From Fusobacterium sp. FSA-380-WT-3A (lineage in GTDB: Bacteria; Fusobacteriota; Fusobacteriia; Fusobacteriales; Fusobacteriaceae): a stretch of DNA of 64,000 nucleotides. This document shows positions 43,718 to 52,987 of this stretch, in pieces; position 1 is the first letter of the stretch, and every line of letters begins with the position of its first letter. A program made the position numbers and the translations under genes. The DNA is taken from assembly GCF_012843705.1 (NCBI RefSeq), contig NZ_JABAFQ010000002.1:62001-126000 (forward strand). The letters run 5' to 3'. The notes below the pieces were generated by a model. It did no database searches. It was not told the origin of the DNA and saw nothing but the letters and a program-made list of their open reading frames with translations.

Positions 43718-44320
43718 ATGAAAAAACAAATATTTTTATTCTTAGCAGGAGTATTAATTTTAGGAGGCTGTGAAATGCCTAAGCAACCTAAAAATATCAC
43801 TATCACTCTTACTCAAGAAGAAATAGACAATGTAAAAGGTGACCAAAACCAAGCTGCTGCTATTTTAGTTAATAAAGCTATATTAAAAGAAATGAGTGAA
43901 GTAAAATATACTGAAGAAGAATTAAAACAACTAGATGCATTAAAAGAAAATCTTGAAAAAGAATTTTTCTTAACAAAAATGGGTAGAGAAAGAGCTGTTG
44001 TTAGTGATGCGGAACTTTTATCAGTTTATCAAGAAAATGCTGATAAATTAGAAAAATTAGACCCTGAAGTTGTTTTGCCTCAAATTAAAGAACAACTTTT
44101 AATACAAAAAGTTAATCAAGAAAAAATAAATTATGTTAACTCTTTAGTTGAAAAATATGATTTAAATTCAAAATTAAAAGATGCTTTCCCTGAAATGCAA
44201 AAAACAGAAAATAAAATTGAAGAGAAAAAAGAAGTAACTTCTAAAGAGATAACTTCTCCTGAAAAAAACGAAATTACAACCCAAGAAAATAAAAAAGTTG
44301 AAACTAAAAAAAGTAATTAA
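43718..44320 (+). CDS. Lipoprotein with SurA/PrsA-N-like domain
   Basis: The 200-residue protein has a lipobox ending at Cys18 (LILGGC). Its body (about 30-155) has the pattern of the SurA/PrsA/PpiD chaperone N-domain: helical, with LTQEEIDN, VSDAELLSVYQENADKL and LPQIKEQLLIQKVNQEKINYVNSLVEKY. It lacks a parvulin prolyl-isomerase domain. The tail from residue 165 is a charged low-complexity Lys/Glu/Thr stretch. It is therefore probably a periplasmic lipid-anchored holdase; this is inferred. The DJ-1-like gene follows after three bases. Confidence 0.65.
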   Translation: MKKQIFLFLAGVLILGGCEMPKQPKNITITLTQEEIDNVKGDQNQAAAILVNKAILKEMSEVKYTEEELKQLDALKENLEKEFFLTKMGRERAVVSDAELLSVYQENADKLEKLDPEVVLPQIKEQLLIQKVNQEKINYVNSLVEKYDLNSKLKDAFPEMQKTENKIEEKKEVTSKEITSPEKNEITTQENKKVETKKSN

Positions 44321-44323
44321 ATC

Positions 44324-44866
44324 ATGAAAAAAGTTTATGTTTTATTGGGAGAGGGATTTGAATTAATAGAAGCTACTGTTCCCATTGATATTTTAAAAAG
44401 AGCTAAAATAAAGGTAACTACTCTTTCATTGAGTAGAAATATTTTTGTCAATTCTGCCCAAAATATTATTATCAAAGCTGACGATATGTTTGCTGATTAT
44501 AAAGATGGAGATTGTATTATTTTACCTGGTGGTTATTCTGGATATGAAAATCTTTTTAGAAGTGAGGAATGTCTTAAACTTATTAAATATTATTTAAAAA
44601 ATAAAAAAATTGTGGTAGCTATATCTGGAGCTCCTTTATTTCTTATAAAAAATAGTTTGATTAATGGAAAAAATATTACTATTCATTATTCAAATTCTAA
44701 TTTAGTAAATGGTATTTGTAATATTTTGGATAATCCTATTGTGATAGATGATAATCTTATTACTGTTTGTGGTACAGGTTATATGCAAGATTTAGGATTT
44801 AAACTTATAGAAATTTTAACTCCTGAAAAGCTTCCAAAAGTAAAAAAAGGTATGAATATAAAATAA
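44324..44866 (+). CDS. DJ-1/PfpI family protein lacking the nucleophilic cysteine
   Basis: The 180-residue protein aligns along its length with DJ-1/YajL: GFELIEATVPIDILKRAKIKV near residues 11-31, with Glu16 at the position of DJ-1 Glu18, then LPGGYSGYENL near 67-77. In the nucleophile elbow, where DJ-1 has AICAGP, this protein reads AISGAP, so Ser101 (codon TCT) replaces the essential Cys. The following His in TIHYS is kept. Any deglycase or thiol-based function would be lost; a serine nucleophile or a structural role is possible. It follows the lipoprotein gene by three bases. Confidence 0.87.
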   Translation: MKKVYVLLGEGFELIEATVPIDILKRAKIKVTTLSLSRNIFVNSAQNIIIKADDMFADYKDGDCIILPGGYSGYENLFRSEECLKLIKYYLKNKKIVVAISGAPLFLIKNSLINGKNITIHYSNSNLVNGICNILDNPIVIDDNLITVCGTGYMQDLGFKLIEILTPEKLPKVKKGMNIK

Positions 44867-44892
44867 AAAGAGAGAATATTCTCTCTTTTTAT
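44864..44892. terminator. Bidirectional terminator
   Basis: AAAAAGAGAGAA and TTCTCTCTTTTT form a 12-bp palindromic stem between convergent DJ-1-like and nadD genes. Confidence 0.85.
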
Positions 44893-45455
44893 TTATATAA
44901 ATTATTTTCTTTTATAAATTTTATAAGTTTCTTATCTAAAAACTCACTACAGTCTTCATTATCTTTTAATTTTTCTCTTATTTCAGTAGAAGAAACATCA
45001 AAATAATTATTTTCAAATTCTATTATTTTTTTTGATTTTATCTCACTTACATAACCTTTTCTTCTCAATACAACTACTGTGGAGTTTTCTAAAATTTCAT
45101 TATAATTCTTCCATTTAGTAAAATAAGCTGCTGAGTCACTTCCTATAATTTCAAAATACTCATTATTTTTTCCATAAATATTTATAAGATTTTCTAAAGT
45201 TCTATAAGTATAAGATAACTCATTTTTTTCCAATTCTATTTTTGAAACTTCAACTTTTTCTATATTAGAAAAATTTAAAACACACATTTCATATCTTAAA
45301 ATGCTATCTGAAAGATTATTTTTTCCATGAGAAGCTATTCCAACTGGTATAATTAAAAGTTTATCTAAATTAAGATTTTTTACTACAAACTCTGCTACTT
45401 TTTTATGTCCTAAATGTGGTGGGTCAAAACTCCCTCCATAAATCCCTATTCTCAC
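44889..45455 (-). CDS. nadD: Nicotinate-nucleotide adenylyltransferase
   Basis: The 188-residue enzyme joins nicotinate mononucleotide with ATP to make deamido-NAD. It begins GIYGGSFDPPHLGHKKVAEF near residues 4-23, which holds the nucleotidyltransferase HxGH motif, and ends with the ISSTxIR-type VSSTEIREKL near 156-165. It is the last gene of the lpxK-unknown-nadD run, 13 bases after the unknown gene, and closes at the shared terminator. Confidence 0.95.
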   Translation of the reverse strand: MRIGIYGGSFDPPHLGHKKVAEFVVKNLNLDKLLIIPVGIASHGKNNLSDSILRYEMCVLNFSNIEKVEVSKIELEKNELSYTYRTLENLINIYGKNNEYFEIIGSDSAAYFTKWKNYNEILENSTVVVLRRKGYVSEIKSKKIIEFENNYFDVSSTEIREKLKDNEDCSEFLDKKLIKFIKENNLYK

Positions 45456-45468
45456 TTTTAATTCTCCA

Positions 45469-46305
45469 TTACTTTATAAGTTTATCAAAAATTTCTTCTG
45501 TTATATTATCTAAATCTTTCAAAGAATTTCTTTCTTCTAATTTATCCATTCTATTTTTTAAAATATTTATATATTTTTCCTCATTTTCAAAATCATATTC
45601 TAATAAAAGTTTTAAATAACTTAAAAGTTTTAGACCTTCTAGATTTCTATATTTTGCTACATTATTAAAAAATCTATTTTTTAATTGTTCCTTTGTTATA
45701 TTTTTTGAAATTTGTATATTTTCATATTCATATAAATCAAATCTTACTTTAATAATATAAGAAATTACATAATAAAATACTTCTAAAGAATAACCATATT
45801 TTTCAAAATATTTTTTTAGAGAATAAACATATAAACTTTTGTTAAAATCTAAATTATCCATTAGAGCTATTTTACTTAAAAATTTAAAAAATCTCTCTTC
45901 ATCTCTTTTGTATAATTCATAAAGATATTTTATTCCAAATTCTAATTTTCCATTTATTACTAATTTTATAGAATTTTTTTCTAAAATATCTACTTTTTCA
46001 TTTGACATTCTTTTTATGGAATTTTCATTATATTTATCTTGGTCTGACAAATCTATATTATTTGCAAGGTATTCTAAAAACTTTTCATCTTCATCTATAA
46101 ATAATGTACTTGCTAATATAAAATTTCCATTTTTTCTTTTTATATTACAATTTTCATCTATTGTAAAAAAAGCTCTTTTATTTGTTGTATGAATCATATT
46201 CTTTAAAAGTATATTTCTTGAATTTTCATTTTCTTTATAGAAGTTAGTTAATTTTGAAACTATTTCTTTTTTATTAAGCCCATTTAGACTTAAAGTATCA
46301 GTCAT
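45469..46305 (-). CDS. Hypothetical protein between lpxK and nadD, 278 residues
   Basis: I do not recognise it. The protein is soluble and strongly helical, rich in Lys, Asn, Glu and Leu, with alternating charged helices from about residue 80 to the end (for example KYLYELYKRDEERFFKFL near 120-137). No signal peptide, membrane segment or catalytic motif stands out. The start overlaps lpxK by eight bases, so translation is coupled to lpxK, and nadD follows 13 bases later. A helical-repeat or scaffolding protein is the most that can be inferred. Confidence 0.65.
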   Translation of the reverse strand: MTDTLSLNGLNKKEIVSKLTNFYKENENSRNILLKNMIHTTNKRAFFTIDENCNIKRKNGNFILASTLFIDEDEKFLEYLANNIDLSDQDKYNENSIKRMSNEKVDILEKNSIKLVINGKLEFGIKYLYELYKRDEERFFKFLSKIALMDNLDFNKSLYVYSLKKYFEKYGYSLEVFYYVISYIIKVRFDLYEYENIQISKNITKEQLKNRFFNNVAKYRNLEGLKLLSYLKLLLEYDFENEEKYINILKNRMDKLEERNSLKDLDNITEEIFDKLIK

Positions 46306-47317
46306 TATTTTTTTCTCCTCTCAAACATTGTAAAGTATTATTTTCTAATATTTCAAACTCTATTTTCAAAACAAACAAATTTTTTAAATCTATATCTTTA
46401 GGTAACTTAACAGCATCTTTTTCTGTAGTTATTATATACGAAGCTCCCATTTCATTGGCTTTTTTCTCGATTAAATCTATATCTTTTTGGGTAAAACTAT
46501 GATGGTCTAAAAAATCTATTCTCTCTATATATGAGGGGTCCAAAGAGATTACAGTTTTTTCAAAGTTAAGTGGATTAGCAAGTCCAGAAAATAATAAAAC
46601 TCTTTTTCCTTTTACCCAAAAAAGTGGTTTCATATTTCCTGACATATCATATAAAGATTTTATTCCATGCATAGCTACTGATACTGGTTTTCCAAACCTC
46701 ATTCTCAAAAATCTTTTTATAGTTTCTAAATCTTTTTCTGGTACTAAATCTGCTTTTGTTATAATAAATTCTGAAGCTCTTTTTGCTCCATCTTCAAATC
46801 TTTCTCTAAGAGTCCCTTTAGGAAGTAATGCTCCCCAACCAAAAGGATTTGTGGCGTCTACCAAAACTATATCCCAATCTCTATAAAATTTTCTATGTTG
46901 GAATCCATCATCTAATAAAATAGTGTCAGCATTAAAAGTTTTTTTAGCTAACTTTGCTGCTTCATACCGATTTCTTCCAACTATTACAGGAACTTTTAAA
47001 TTTGTTGCATGACTATATGGTTCATCTCCACTTTCTTTTGAAGTAACAAATATTTTTTTCCCATTAGAAACAATTAAAGGGTCTTGTTTTCTTTTTCCTC
47101 TATAGCCTCTTGAAACAACAACAACATTTCTTCCCTCTTCTTGAAGTTTTTTAGCAAAATATTGTACTGCTGGTGTCTTTCCAGTTCCACCAACAGTTAT
47201 ATTTCCAATACAAATAACAAAAATATCATCTACTTTATTTATTTTTAAAATTTTCTTATCATAAAGCCAATTTCTAAAGGTTGTGATAAGATAATATATA
47301 TATGCCAACAGTTTCAT
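46298..47317 (-). CDS. lpxK: Tetraacyldisaccharide 4'-kinase
   Basis: The 339-residue membrane-associated enzyme phosphorylates the 4' position of the lipid A disaccharide. It has a short N-terminal hydrophobic stretch, the Walker A loop GNITVGGTGKTPAVQYF near residues 38-54, VVSRGYRGKR near 70-79, and DDGFQHRKFYRDWDIVLVDA near 126-145, which matches LpxK. The upstream lpx cluster on the same strand makes its substrate. Separated from smc by 92 bases. Confidence 0.95.
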   Translation of the reverse strand: MKLLAYIYYLITTFRNWLYDKKILKINKVDDIFVICIGNITVGGTGKTPAVQYFAKKLQEEGRNVVVVSRGYRGKRKQDPLIVSNGKKIFVTSKESGDEPYSHATNLKVPVIVGRNRYEAAKLAKKTFNADTILLDDGFQHRKFYRDWDIVLVDATNPFGWGALLPKGTLRERFEDGAKRASEFIITKADLVPEKDLETIKRFLRMRFGKPVSVAMHGIKSLYDMSGNMKPLFWVKGKRVLLFSGLANPLNFEKTVISLDPSYIERIDFLDHHSFTQKDIDLIEKKANEMGASYIITTEKDAVKLPKDIDLKNLFVLKIEFEILENNTLQCLRGEKNND

Positions 47318-47409
47318 TTTTCCCTCTCTGTTTTAGTTATAATAACTCCTTATATTTTACCTTTTATTTTGATAAAAATCAAAGAAAATTTTAATATTTG
47401 TTATTTTTT

Positions 47410-50400
47410 TTATAAATTTACAGGGACTATCTTAGAAATTCCTATTTTTTTATTCATTGTAACTCCAAAAATACTATCTGATGACCTCATAGTTTCCTTG
47501 TTATGTGTTATCAAAATAAATTGTGACTTATCTGTAAATTCTTTTAATTTATTTATAAGTTTTTTGGTATTTTTTTCATCAAGAGCAGCTTCTATCTCAT
47601 CAAGGAAAGTAAAAGGACTTGGTTTATACATAAATATTGCCATTATAAAAGCTATTGCAACCATTGATTTTTCTCCTCCTGATAATAGAGTAAGAGATTG
47701 TCTTTTTTTATTTTTAAATTTTACAAATATTTCTACTCCACAATTTTCAAAGTCTTCCTCATTGGAAATAGTTAAACTTCCCTCAGAGTTATCAATAGTT
47801 TCCATACACATTTGATTGAAATTAGCATTAATATTATTATAAGCATCAAAAAATCTTTCTCTTATAGCTCTACTTATATCTTCTATAATTTCTAGAAGAG
47901 AGCTTCTACTTGTTTCTAAATCATCTTTTTGTGCTTTTATAAAATTATATTTCTTATCTAACTCTTTGAATTCTTCTACAGCTAGTAAATTTACTGTTTC
48001 AAAATCTTTTATTTTGTTATTAAGATACTTAACTCTATCTACTGAAGATTTATAAATACTTTCTTCTACTAATTTTTCTTTAATTTCTTCCATAGAATTT
48101 ATATTTTCTTCTAAAGATGAGATTTTTCTTTGATATTCCTCTATTTTTTCCAATTCATTTTTTAATTTTTCTTCCTCTTTATACTGCTTACTTTCAATAT
48201 CTTTTATAACACCTATTAATTCTTTTTCTTTTAATTGGAAAAATTGTTCTCTTTCATTAGCAACTAACAATTCTCTATTTTCTTTTTCAAATTGTAAGTC
48301 CTTTTCTACTTTATCTTTTTCTATTTTTTCTAATGTAATTTTTATGCTTTCCAATTCTTTGATTAATTTTTCTAATCTTTCTTCTGCTATTTTTTTTTCT
48401 TCAATAAGCTCTTTTTTCTCATTATTATTTTTTTCTATATCATTTTCTATTTGATTACTTCTATCCTTTGTATTCAAAAATTTTATTTTTATATCAGAAA
48501 ATTCATCTTTTAATTTTCTGATATTTTCTGTTAAGAGCTCATACTCTTTAGATTTTATATCTATATATATTTTTACTTCTTTTGTATTTTTTTCTATAGT
48601 TTCTTTACTATCTAATGATTCTTTTATTCTCTTATTATACTCTAAAAGATATCTTTCTTCCTCTTCTTTCTCAGAAATAGATACTCTTTTTTCTTTAATA
48701 AATCTTTCATTTTTACTTTTTAAATTTTCAAATTCTTCTGATAGATTTTTTATCTCTTTTCTTAAACTTAAATTTTGTGTATCTAAGGTTTGAGTTTTAT
48801 TTTCTAATTCTGTTAATGTTTCATTTAATTTTTCATATAACTCTTTATTTTTTTTGATACTAATATTTAGATTTTTTAAAACTTCTTCTAACCTTTTAGC
48901 TTCCTTTCTTCTCTCAAACATTTGAGAAATTGCAGTAACTTTATTTTCTCCTCCAGTTATTCTTCCTGTTCCACTAATAAACTCTCCTGAAATACTAACT
49001 ATATTCCCTGAGAAAAGATTTTTCTTTGAAATATTAATTGCTGTGTCTACATCTTCAACAATTAAAAGATTTCCTAATACCATATCTATAATTTTTTGAT
49101 ATTTTGGATTAAAAGAAATTAACTCAGAACCTCTCCCAATCACTCCATTTAATTTAGGAATCTCTTTTTTAGGAAAAGCTTTTATAGTATCCATTGCTAA
49201 GAAAGAAGCTTTCCCTACTTTTCTTTCCTTCAAAATTTCTATACATTTTTTTGCAATTCCACTATTTTCTACAACAATATCTTGTAAATTTCCTGAAATT
49301 GAAGCTTCTATTGCCTTTTCAAATTTTTCTGGGATATTTATTATTGAAATAAGAGCTCCTTCAACACCTTTTATATTTAAGTTTAGTATCTCCTTTACAC
49401 CTTTATAAAATCCCTCATTATTTTCTTCAAATCTATGAATTGAATCATATCTTTCTTTATTTTTAGAAAAATCAAATTCATTCTTTCTAATTTCATCATT
49501 TATTCTATTTATTTTTACACTATATTCTGAAATATTTTTCTCACATTGAAGTTGGTTTTCATCATTTTCTACAAGTTGTTTTTCTAAATTTTCTTTTTTT
49601 AATTTACACTTTTCAAATAATTGATTATTATCAAATATTTTCTTCTCTATCTCTTCTATCTCTTTTATAAGATTATTTATTTTAGAAGTACTTCCTTTTA
49701 TTCTTTTTTCAGAGTTTTCAAGAGCATTTTCATATTGTAATTTTTCAACTTCAAAATCCATTAATTGTCTTTTCTTTAATTCAATTTCTCTTTCTAAAAC
49801 TATTTTTTTATTTTCTAATTCATTAATTTGAATTTCTAAAGAAGAAACTTTATCTTCTCCCTCTTCTAAAATAGATTTTAAATTTTCTTTTTCATTTAAA
49901 AGAGATTGATGATTTTCTTGATTTTTATTTAATTTTTCTTTAAAAGATTCTATTCTCTCTTTTCTATCTTTTTCCTCCCTTTTAAATCCCTCTTCTCTTT
50001 CAAGAAGTTTTGCTTTTTCTTTTTCAAAATCATTTATTAATTTTTTTAAATTTTCATTTTTATCCATCAATAATTGAATTTCATTTTTTATATTTTGTAT
50101 ATTTTCTGTGACTTCTTTTATTTCCTTTTCTTTTTCTTCCTTTTCATTTTTTATTTTATTAAGAGATTCTAATAATTCTTTATTTTTTTGTTGAGTTTTT
50201 TCTAAATTTTCTTGATTTTTTCCTAATTCAAAAATATTTATCCCTTTATCAAGAGAATCTCTTTCATCTTTTATTTGTAAAAACTCTAAAGCTTTTTCAG
50301 CTTGTTTTTTTATTTTTGTTCTTTGTTCTCCTGTTTCTGATAAAATTAGCTCTATTTTTTCAACTTCATTTATTACATTTTCTAATTTTTTTTCAGCTTC

Positions 50401-50925
50401 TAATTTTCTTATTTGATATTTCTTTACTCCAGCTGCTTCTTCTATTATCTCTTTAACTTCTTTTTTAGAAGAAGATATTATTCTTTCTACCTTTCCTTGC
50501 CCAATTACAGAATAAGCAGATTTTCCTATTCCTGTATCTAAAAACATATCACTAATATCTTTAAGTCTAGCTTTTTTATCATTGATTAAATATTCATTTT
50601 CTCCACTAGAAAAAAGTTTTCTAGTTATTTTTAAAGTTTCTTCATCAGTTGAAAAATATCCATCTTTATTATCTATAAAAAGGGAAACTTCAGCATTATT
50701 TGCACTTTTTTTAGATTCTCCACCAGAAAATATTATATCTTTACTTTCTTTAGCTCTTATATTTTTATATGATTGTTCTCCTAGCACCCAAAGAATAGAG
50801 TCTAGTATATTTGATTTTCCTGACCCATTAGGTCCTACTATTGATGTTATCCCCTTATTAAAATCTATTTTTATTCTTTCACCAAAAGATTTAAATCCGT
50901 ATATCTCTATTCCTTTTAAATGCAT
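47410..50925 (-). CDS. smc: Chromosome segregation protein SMC
   Basis: The 1171-residue ATPase compacts and separates chromosomes with ScpA and ScpB. It has the Walker A loop GPNGSGKSN at residues 31-39, two long coiled coils (about 170-490 and 660-1010), a hinge around 500-650 containing GFYKGVKEIL and GRVSG-like GTGRITGGEN, and the C-terminal head with LLSGGEKSMVAIAFIMA and FTFLDEIEAALDEKN. Full length, no sign of damage. It lies 10 bases downstream of hslU. Confidence 0.97.
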   Translation of the reverse strand: MHLKGIEIYGFKSFGERIKIDFNKGITSIVGPNGSGKSNILDSILWVLGEQSYKNIRAKESKDIIFSGGESKKSANNAEVSLFIDNKDGYFSTDEETLKITRKLFSSGENEYLINDKKARLKDISDMFLDTGIGKSAYSVIGQGKVERIISSSKKEVKEIIEEAAGVKKYQIRKLEAEKKLENVINEVEKIELILSETGEQRTKIKKQAEKALEFLQIKDERDSLDKGINIFELGKNQENLEKTQQKNKELLESLNKIKNEKEEKEKEIKEVTENIQNIKNEIQLLMDKNENLKKLINDFEKEKAKLLEREEGFKREEKDRKERIESFKEKLNKNQENHQSLLNEKENLKSILEEGEDKVSSLEIQINELENKKIVLEREIELKKRQLMDFEVEKLQYENALENSEKRIKGSTSKINNLIKEIEEIEKKIFDNNQLFEKCKLKKENLEKQLVENDENQLQCEKNISEYSVKINRINDEIRKNEFDFSKNKERYDSIHRFEENNEGFYKGVKEILNLNIKGVEGALISIINIPEKFEKAIEASISGNLQDIVVENSGIAKKCIEILKERKVGKASFLAMDTIKAFPKKEIPKLNGVIGRGSELISFNPKYQKIIDMVLGNLLIVEDVDTAINISKKNLFSGNIVSISGEFISGTGRITGGENKVTAISQMFERRKEAKRLEEVLKNLNISIKKNKELYEKLNETLTELENKTQTLDTQNLSLRKEIKNLSEEFENLKSKNERFIKEKRVSISEKEEEERYLLEYNKRIKESLDSKETIEKNTKEVKIYIDIKSKEYELLTENIRKLKDEFSDIKIKFLNTKDRSNQIENDIEKNNNEKKELIEEKKIAEERLEKLIKELESIKITLEKIEKDKVEKDLQFEKENRELLVANEREQFFQLKEKELIGVIKDIESKQYKEEEKLKNELEKIEEYQRKISSLEENINSMEEIKEKLVEESIYKSSVDRVKYLNNKIKDFETVNLLAVEEFKELDKKYNFIKAQKDDLETSRSSLLEIIEDISRAIRERFFDAYNNINANFNQMCMETIDNSEGSLTISNEEDFENCGVEIFVKFKNKKRQSLTLLSGGEKSMVAIAFIMAIFMYKPSPFTFLDEIEAALDEKNTKKLINKLKEFTDKSQFILITHNKETMRSSDSIFGVTMNKKIGISKIVPVNL

Positions 50926-50935
50926 AAATTTTCTC

Positions 50936-52246
50936 CTATAATATATATTTATCTAAATTTTCCTCTTCTTTTTCATTTTTTATAATTTTATCAACCATTT
51001 TCTTATCTATATTAATTTTTTTAAATTCTTTATAAGGAGCCTCAAACATTATATCTCTTAAAATTAACTCTATTACAGCAGCCAATCTTCTAGCCCCAAT
51101 ATTTTCAACAGTACAATTTTGTTCATAAGCATATTCTGCTATTTTTTCTATTGCATTTTTACTAAAAGTAATCTCTACATTATCAACTAAAAGTAAACTT
51201 TTATATTGCTCAATTAAATTATAATCTACTGTTGTTAGTATTTTTACAAAATCCTCTTTTGTTAAATCTTCCATAGATACAACTAAAGGAAATCTTCCTT
51301 GTAATTCTGGCATTAAATCTGAAAAACTTGCCTCACTAAAAGCTCCTGCAGCTATAAATAAAATATGTTCTGTTCTTACAGGACCATATTTTGTCATAAC
51401 AGTAGTTCCCTCTATTATTGGAAGTATATCTCTTTGAACTCCTTGACGAGAAACTTCTCCTCTCCCTACACTATTAGTACCAGCTATCTTATCTATTTCA
51501 TCAATAAAAATAATCCCATCATTTTCTACTTTTTTTACTGCTTCTCTTCCTATTTCATCATAATCTAGATTTTCTTCAATTTCTTTATTTATTATTAAAT
51601 TAATAGCATCTTTTATCTTTACTTTTGATTTTTTTCCCTTTCTTCCTTCTCCCATACTCATTACATTTTGAATTATATCTCCAATATCCCCTTTTTCTGA
51701 ATAACCCATTATTTCTATTATAGGAGATTTATTTCCTTGTTCATATTGACTTTTATCCAATTCAATAGTTTTTTCATCATAATTTCCTTTTTTTATTTCT
51801 TCTATTAAATTAGATTTAAAATTTTCATCTAATGTATCTAAATTATTTATTTTTTTAGCCACTTCTTCTACAGCCCTATCATAATATTTTTCTTTTAATT
51901 CCTCTGTTTTTTCAGAAGTAAATCTTTTTACTGTAAGAGAAACTATGTCTTTTATTATACTTTCAACATCTTTTCCAACATAACCTACTTCTGTATATTT
52001 AGTAGCCTCCACTTTTAAAAATGGTGATTTTGTAATCTTTGCCAATCTTCTAGCAAGTTCTGTTTTTCCAACTCCTGTTGAACCCATAAGAATAATATTT
52101 TTAGGAGTTATTTCTTCTCTCATATTTTTATCTTTTATATTTTTTCTTCTATATCTATTTCTTAATGATATTGCTAAATTTCTCTTTGCCTCATCTTGTG
52201 AAACAATATATTTATCCAATTCTTTTACTATTTCACTTGGAATCAT
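50936..52246 (-). CDS. hslU: HslU, ATPase subunit of the HslUV protease
   Basis: The 436-residue AAA+ protein unfolds substrates for the HslV peptidase. It shows GSTGVGKTELA at residues 55-65, the pore loop GYVGKDVES near 90, the I domain (about 110-230), Walker B IIFIDEIDKIA near 245 and the sensor region GARRLAAVIE near 390. The C-terminal tail NLDKYIL matches the segment that docks into HslV, so HslV should exist, but hslV is not next to it. The next gene is smc. Confidence 0.93.
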   Translation of the reverse strand: MIPSEIVKELDKYIVSQDEAKRNLAISLRNRYRRKNIKDKNMREEITPKNIILMGSTGVGKTELARRLAKITKSPFLKVEATKYTEVGYVGKDVESIIKDIVSLTVKRFTSEKTEELKEKYYDRAVEEVAKKINNLDTLDENFKSNLIEEIKKGNYDEKTIELDKSQYEQGNKSPIIEIMGYSEKGDIGDIIQNVMSMGEGRKGKKSKVKIKDAINLIINKEIEENLDYDEIGREAVKKVENDGIIFIDEIDKIAGTNSVGRGEVSRQGVQRDILPIIEGTTVMTKYGPVRTEHILFIAAGAFSEASFSDLMPELQGRFPLVVSMEDLTKEDFVKILTTVDYNLIEQYKSLLLVDNVEITFSKNAIEKIAEYAYEQNCTVENIGARRLAAVIELILRDIMFEAPYKEFKKINIDKKMVDKIIKNEKEEENLDKYIL

Positions 52247-52370
52247 CTTTCCTCCTTAAATATCTATAAAAAATCTCTATACTTTTATATTATACTATAA
52301 TTTGCTATTAAATTTTAATTTATTTCTTTAAAATTCTTCTATAATTTTTATAAATTTTATATAAATATAA

Positions 52371-52397
52371 AAAAGCTAGCTTATTCAACTAGCTTAT
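52371..52397 (-). terminator. Terminator of the lpx-rph-rdgB run
   Basis: AAGCTAG and CTAGCTT arms with a short loop lie at the stop of rdgB; on the minus strand TTTTTTAT follows. hslU therefore probably has its own promoter in 52247-52370. Confidence 0.75.
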
Positions 52398-52978
52398 TTT
52401 AATATATCATCTAGATTTTCTTTAAGTTTTGCCAATGCTTTAGCTCTATGACTGATTTTATTTTTGAAATCTTCCATTTCAGCTGTTGTTTTCCCATATT
52501 CTTTTACATAAAAATATGGATCATAACCAAAACCATATTTTCCACGAGGTTCATCTATTATTTCCCCATGAATTTCTCCTGTATAACTATAAGTTTCACC
52601 AGTTGGTTTTGCTAAAGTTATTACACATACAAATTTTGCATTTCTATTTTCAATACCTTTTAAATTTTCAATAAGTTTTTTATTATTTGATTCATCAGTA
52701 GCATTTTCTCCTGAATATCTTGCTGAATAAACTCCTGGAGCTCCTCCTAAAGCTTCAACACATATTCCTGAATCATCAGCTATTGTTATCATATTTGTAA
52801 ATTTTGAGATTTCTAAAGCTTTCTTTTTTGAATTTTCTTCAAAAGTTTTTCCATCTTCTATTACTTCAGGAATTTCTATTCCATCATTTATAGATAAAAT
52901 TTCGATATCTTCCTTTGAAAATATTTTTTTTATCTCTTCGATTTTATGTTTATTTCCTGTTGCTAAAAAGATTTTCAT
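52394..52978 (-). CDS. rdgB: XTP/dITP pyrophosphatase
   Basis: The 194-residue HAM1-family enzyme hydrolyses the non-canonical nucleotides dITP and XTP to monophosphates and keeps them out of DNA. It has FLATGNKHKIEEI near residues 3-15, TIADDSGICVEALGGAPGVYSARYSG near 65-90 (with the active-site aspartates) and GYDPYFY near 149-155. rph precedes it by nine bases, a frequent pair. Confidence 0.95.
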   Translation of the reverse strand: MKIFLATGNKHKIEEIKKIFSKEDIEILSINDGIEIPEVIEDGKTFEENSKKKALEISKFTNMITIADDSGICVEALGGAPGVYSARYSGENATDESNNKKLIENLKGIENRNAKFVCVITLAKPTGETYSYTGEIHGEIIDEPRGKYGFGYDPYFYVKEYGKTTAEMEDFKNKISHRAKALAKLKENLDDILK

Positions 52979-52987
52979 TTTTCCACC

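Noticed and set aside
47369-47815. Open frame of 148 codons on the plus strand
   Set aside because: It mirrors the C-terminal head of smc and has no start signal.
50582-50941. Open frame of 119 codons on the plus strand
   Set aside because: It is antisense to the N-terminal head of smc and has no ribosome site.
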